Position numbers and translations under genes: made by a program | Assembly: GCA_035527715.1 (NCBI GenBank) | Contig: DATKZY010000118.1 | Coordinates: forward strand, 62,001 to 126,000 | Direction of reading: 5' to 3' | From: DSUN01 sp035527715 | GTDB lineage: Bacteria > Planctomycetota > PUPC01 > DSUN01 | DNA: 64,000 nt | The notes under the pieces: model-generated | Databases searched by the model: none | What the model was told of the DNA's origin: nothing | The model's input: only the letters and a program-made list of their open reading frames with translations | In this document: positions 60,791 through 64,000 of the stretch, piece after piece | Layout: every line of letters starts with the position of its first letter | Position numbering within the stretch: position 1 is the stretch's first letter

Positions 60791-63700
60791 ATGCCTCGTT
60801 GCCCGCTCCTTCTTCCCTCGCTCGTTTGCCTTCTCGCCGCAGCCGCCCCTGGCGGCGAGGAGAAGAACCTCATCGAGGACCCCTCGTTCGAGCTGACGAA
60901 GGAGAAAGACCGCTGGGGCCTGGTGTTTCAGAAATGGGGCGGGTGGAAGTACGAGGGCGAATGCGAGTTCCGCATCGGCACCGTCGCCCACACGGGGAAG
61001 CACTCGTGCCTCCTCTTCGGCGGCGCCGCGCCCAAGATCCGCAACCGACAGGAACACGAGCTGGAGCCAGGACGCTACCAGATCACGGCCTACATCCGCG
61101 GACTCGACATCGGCACGGGCATCTGGAACATGACCACCGAGCTGATGTTCAACGACAAGTACATCCAGCTCGCCAAGAACGGCACGTTTGGCTGGACGAA
61201 GCTGACTTACGTGGGCGAGGTGAAGGAGAAGAAGAAAATCGCGGTCTCCTTCGGCCTGATGGCGCCCGGCTATCTGTGGGTGGACGACGTGTCGCTGGTG
61301 AAGGTGGGCGACAACGTGCCGCTCACCGAGAAGCCCGTGCTCGGCGAGGAGGAGAAGCCGATCGCGCCGCCGGGCGAGCTGGGCGCGGGGGTCGTCCGCT
61401 GCGTCGAGTGCGGCTATCACAACATGCCCGAGTGGAAGACCTGCTACGCCTGCGGCACGCCGCTCGAGGCCAAGAAGGCCGTCGTCGCCGGCCCGCCCCT
61501 CAAGCTCATCACGTCGTTCGAGGACAAGAATCCCTTCCCCGGCAGCGCCACGGTCGAGGAGCACGCGACCGACGGCACGAAGGCGATGCGGATTGACAAG
61601 TCGTACGTGTGCATGGACGGCCCGCAGGACTGGACGGGCTACGACTTCCTCAAGGCCGACCTCTACACCGATTCGCCCGATCCGCTCGAGCTGTACATCG
61701 AGGTCCGTGACCAGCAGACGACCGACTACTGGACTCGGGTGAACTACACGACCGTGGCGCCACCGGGCGCGAGCACACTCATCATCCCGGTCAAGCAACT
61801 CTACGTGGGCGAGAAGTCGCGGCCGGGGCGCATGCTCGTTCTCAACGCCATCACGCGCCTGGTCTTCAGCATCGGCGACAAGCCGCCCGCGCCGCTGTTC
61901 GTGGACAACGTGCGCCTCGAGCGCGACGATGCGCCGCAGAAGGCCGTCTTCGACGGCCTGTGGGCCTTTGATTTCGGCACGGGCACAAGCCCCGTGATGG
62001 ACGGCTTCACGGCGATCACGCCCGCCACCCTCTACAGCCAGGGGCGCGGCTACGGCCTCAAGAACGCCCGCATCTGGCGGAGCTTCGACGTGCTCCAGCC
62101 CGAGCCGCTCTACCAGGACTTCATCTGCATTGAGGGCGGCGGCCTGGCCGTGGACGTGCCGAACGGCAAGTACCGCGTGTGGGTGAACATGGACAACCCC
62201 TCGGGCTTCTGGGGCGAGTACCAGGCATACCCGAAGCGCGCCATCCTCGCCGAGGGCCAGCCCGTCGTCACCGACACGATGGATTTCGCGGCGTTCAGGA
62301 AGAAGTACTTCCGCTTCTGGAACGTCGAGGACCTGCCCGCCGACAACACGTTCGACAAGTATCAGAAAGCCTACTACCAGGAGAAGAGCTTCGAGGCCGA
62401 CGTGGCCGACGGCCAGCTCAACGTCGAGTTCCAGGGCGCGAACTGGGCGTGCAGCGTCGCCGCCGTCGTCGTCTTCCCCGTCGCCAAGGCCGCCGAGGGC
62501 GAGAGCTTCCTCAAGTTCGTCGAGGCCCGCCGTCGCTTCTACTTCGACAACTACTTCAAGCGTGTCCTGCATCGCCCGACGGGCGACCCCGTGCAGCCCA
62601 AGGCCGACGATGCGAAGCGCGGCTATGTGACTTTCACCCGCGACATCATGCGCGAGGTCTACTACAACGACACGCCCTTGGCCGCCGAGGTTGGCAAGCC
62701 CCTCGCCGCCGAGGCGTTCGCGGGCGAGCTCGAGTCGCTCACGCTGGGAATCGTGCCCCTCACCAACCTGGGCAAGGTGGCGGTGGCTGCGAGCGACCTC
62801 GCCGGGCCGGGCGGCACGATCCCCGCGAGCGCGGTCGAGGTGGGCCACGTCTCCTACCGCGTCAGCCGCGTGACGATGGAGGGCTCGGTCTACACGATCA
62901 AGCCGCGGCTGATCATGCCCTCGGCCACGGTCGAGACGCCCAAGGGCATCGCCCGCCTCTTCTGGCTCATGGTGAAGACGCCCGCCGACGCCAAGCCCGG
63001 CCTCTACAAGGGCACCATCACCATCAAGCCCGAGAAGCGCCAGGCCGCCCAACTATACATCCAGCTTCACGTTAGGGCGGGCACCCTCGACCCCGTGGAC
63101 ATCCCGGCCGGGCCGTGGGGCTACCAGATCGGCGTGCCCTGGCCAGGGGGCGATGCCGAGGCCGCGGCCTTCAACGCCGACCTGTGCCTGAAGAGCCTGC
63201 GCCGGATGCGCGAGTACGGCTTCACCATCTTCAGCGGCGCCCCCGCCATCGCCTACAAAGGCTTCAAGGACGGCCAGCCCGTCCTCGACTTCTCCCACGC
63301 CGACGAGCAGATGAAGACCGCCAAAGACCTGGGCTTCCTTGCCGTGTGCACGTACGGCGGCGGCGTCCAGGGCTTCAATGCCTACTACCAGGACGCCAAC
63401 GCGATGAAGGCGGCTGGGTTCAAGGACTACAGCGCGTTCGTCAAGGCTGTCTACTCCGCCATCCAGAAGCACGCCGACGAGCAGGGCTGGCTGCCCGTCT
63501 ACTACAACCTGGGCGACGAGCCGATCGGCGATGCCATCCTCCGCGCGACCGAGAACGCCGAGGCATACACCAGGGCATTTCGCCAGGGGCCGCCCTTCTT
63601 CACCTTCGCCACCAGCTACTCGGGCGGCAAGACCGACGACCCGCACTACCGCCTGTCGAAAGCCCTCCACGTGCCCAACTGGAACCTCCACGATGAGGCA

Positions 63701-64000
63701 GGCGTCGCCCTCATGCACGAGGCCGGCCGCGACTGGGCCTTCTACAACGGCGGCAACCGCTGGACCTACGGCGACTACATGTTCAAGGCTGCCAGGCAGT
63801 TCGGGATGAAGTTCCGCATCTCGTGGCACTGGAACTGCGCCGCCGGCGACCCCTACTACGCCCTCGACTGCCGCGAGGACGACTATGCCTGGTGCACCGC
63901 CACGCCCGAGGGGCAGCTCGTCTCGACCGTCTTCTTCGAGCAACTCCGCGAGGGGCTGGACGACTATCGCCGCCTCCTCACCCTCGCGCGGCTCGTCAAG
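60791..64000 (+). CDS. Large secreted DUF4091-like glycoside-hydrolase-type protein, cut by window edge
   Basis: 1070 residues are visible, with no stop before the end. The signal peptide is MPRCPLLLPSLVCLLAAAAP. A carbohydrate-binding-like domain (residues 25-190) is followed by a zinc-ribbon (CVECGYHNMPEWKTCYACGT, about 216-235), a second beta-rich domain, then a barrel-like part with YYNLGDEPIG (a likely catalytic glutamate region) and LREGLDDYRRLLTLARLV, which is typical of DUF4091. A zinc ribbon in an exported protein is odd. GGGAG precedes ATG 60791. Confidence 0.83.
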   Translation, partial: MPRCPLLLPSLVCLLAAAAPGGEEKNLIEDPSFELTKEKDRWGLVFQKWGGWKYEGECEFRIGTVAHTGKHSCLLFGGAAPKIRNRQEHELEPGRYQITAYIRGLDIGTGIWNMTTELMFNDKYIQLAKNGTFGWTKLTYVGEVKEKKKIAVSFGLMAPGYLWVDDVSLVKVGDNVPLTEKPVLGEEEKPIAPPGELGAGVVRCVECGYHNMPEWKTCYACGTPLEAKKAVVAGPPLKLITSFEDKNPFPGSATVEEHATDGTKAMRIDKSYVCMDGPQDWTGYDFLKADLYTDSPDPLELYIEVRDQQTTDYWTRVNYTTVAPPGASTLIIPVKQLYVGEKSRPGRMLVLNAITRLVFSIGDKPPAPLFVDNVRLERDDAPQKAVFDGLWAFDFGTGTSPVMDGFTAITPATLYSQGRGYGLKNARIWRSFDVLQPEPLYQDFICIEGGGLAVDVPNGKYRVWVNMDNPSGFWGEYQAYPKRAILAEGQPVVTDTMDFAAFRKKYFRFWNVEDLPADNTFDKYQKAYYQEKSFEADVADGQLNVEFQGANWACSVAAVVVFPVAKAAEGESFLKFVEARRRFYFDNYFKRVLHRPTGDPVQPKADDAKRGYVTFTRDIMREVYYNDTPLAAEVGKPLAAEAFAGELESLTLGIVPLTNLGKVAVAASDLAGPGGTIPASAVEVGHVSYRVSRVTMEGSVYTIKPRLIMPSATVETPKGIARLFWLMVKTPADAKPGLYKGTITIKPEKRQAAQLYIQLHVRAGTLDPVDIPAGPWGYQIGVPWPGGDAEAAAFNADLCLKSLRRMREYGFTIFSGAPAIAYKGFKDGQPVLDFSHADEQMKTAKDLGFLAVCTYGGGVQGFNAYYQDANAMKAAGFKDYSAFVKAVYSAIQKHADEQGWLPVYYNLGDEPIGDAILRATENAEAYTRAFRQGPPFFTFATSYSGGKTDDPHYRLSKALHVPNWNLHDEAGVALMHEAGRDWAFYNGGNRWTYGDYMFKAARQFGMKFRISWHWNCAAGDPYYALDCREDDYAWCTATPEGQLVSTVFFEQLREGLDDYRRLLTLARLVK

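Overview
The window is 64 kb of GC-rich bacterial DNA (about two thirds G+C by eye) that looks chromosomal. Gene content suggests a heterotrophic, glycan-degrading bacterium of the Planctomycetota or a related PVC-type lineage. The signs are Tat-exported Gfo/Idh/MocA oxidoreductases, very large secreted glycan-active proteins (DUF4838-like, DUF4091-like, sialidase), TPR and HEAT-repeat exported proteins, a class II photolyase and many dispersed palindromic repeats. This placement is inference: no rRNA, tRNA or ribosomal protein gene is present to test it. No CRISPR array and no intact insertion sequence was seen.

Layout. 1-4.1 kb (minus strand): exported Kelch-like, HEAT-repeat and Gfo/Idh proteins. 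4.4-6.4 kb (minus): a small membrane protein and a GH1 beta-glucosidase. 6.4-7.2 kb: an ArsR-like regulator surrounded by three near-identical palindromic operators. 7.2-12.0 kb: a YtrA-type GntR regulator, an ABC ATPase and three membrane proteins, one with a frame break. 12.1-15.7 kb: a sugar-binding secreted protein split by an in-frame TGA, a photolyase carrying a palindromic insertion, and an FMN-binding protein. 15.7-21.2 kb (minus): hisG, TPR protein, YebC, radical SAM protein. 21.4-23.7 kb: a hybrid PAS histidine kinase. 23.7-27.6 kb (minus): YkgJ-like protein, large lipoprotein, PlsY. 28.1-30.5 kb: DegT aminotransferase and Gfo/Idh. 30.5-32.3 kb: a gene-free island of hairpins with a remnant of a REP-associated transposase. 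32.3-36.6 kb (minus): five-gene operon with GH5-like, methyltransferase, URO-D-like, Gfo/Idh and zinc-ribbon proteins. 36.8-46.2 kb: long plus-strand operon with a collapsed CDF transporter, an EIIA-opine dehydrogenase fusion, a B12-binding mutase-like protein, MscS, alanine racemase, an asparagine-synthetase-like protein without its glutaminase cysteine, a DUF4405-like membrane protein and a metallo-beta-lactamase-fold protein. 46.2-52.1 kb: ilvC and several secreted or oxidoreductase genes. 52.1-60.5 kb (minus): DUF4838 protein, a MazF-type toxin module lodged beside a duplicated transporter end, SSS symporter, sialidase and a transglutaminase-like exported protein. 60.8-64 kb: a large DUF4091-like secreted protein that runs off the window.

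How it fits together. The 48-64 kb part reads as a locus for degrading and importing a complex glycan: exported enzymes, sialidase, symporter, Gfo/Idh dehydrogenase. Promoters found here mostly follow a TTGACN-N16-18-TANNNT pattern. The most unusual theme is a set of hairpins whose arms are short tandem repeats of 7, 8 or 13 nt. The sequence differs at every locus but the architecture is the same. They lie between genes, and in two cases they (or a related palindrome pair) sit in frame inside an enzyme gene (alanine racemase, photolyase).
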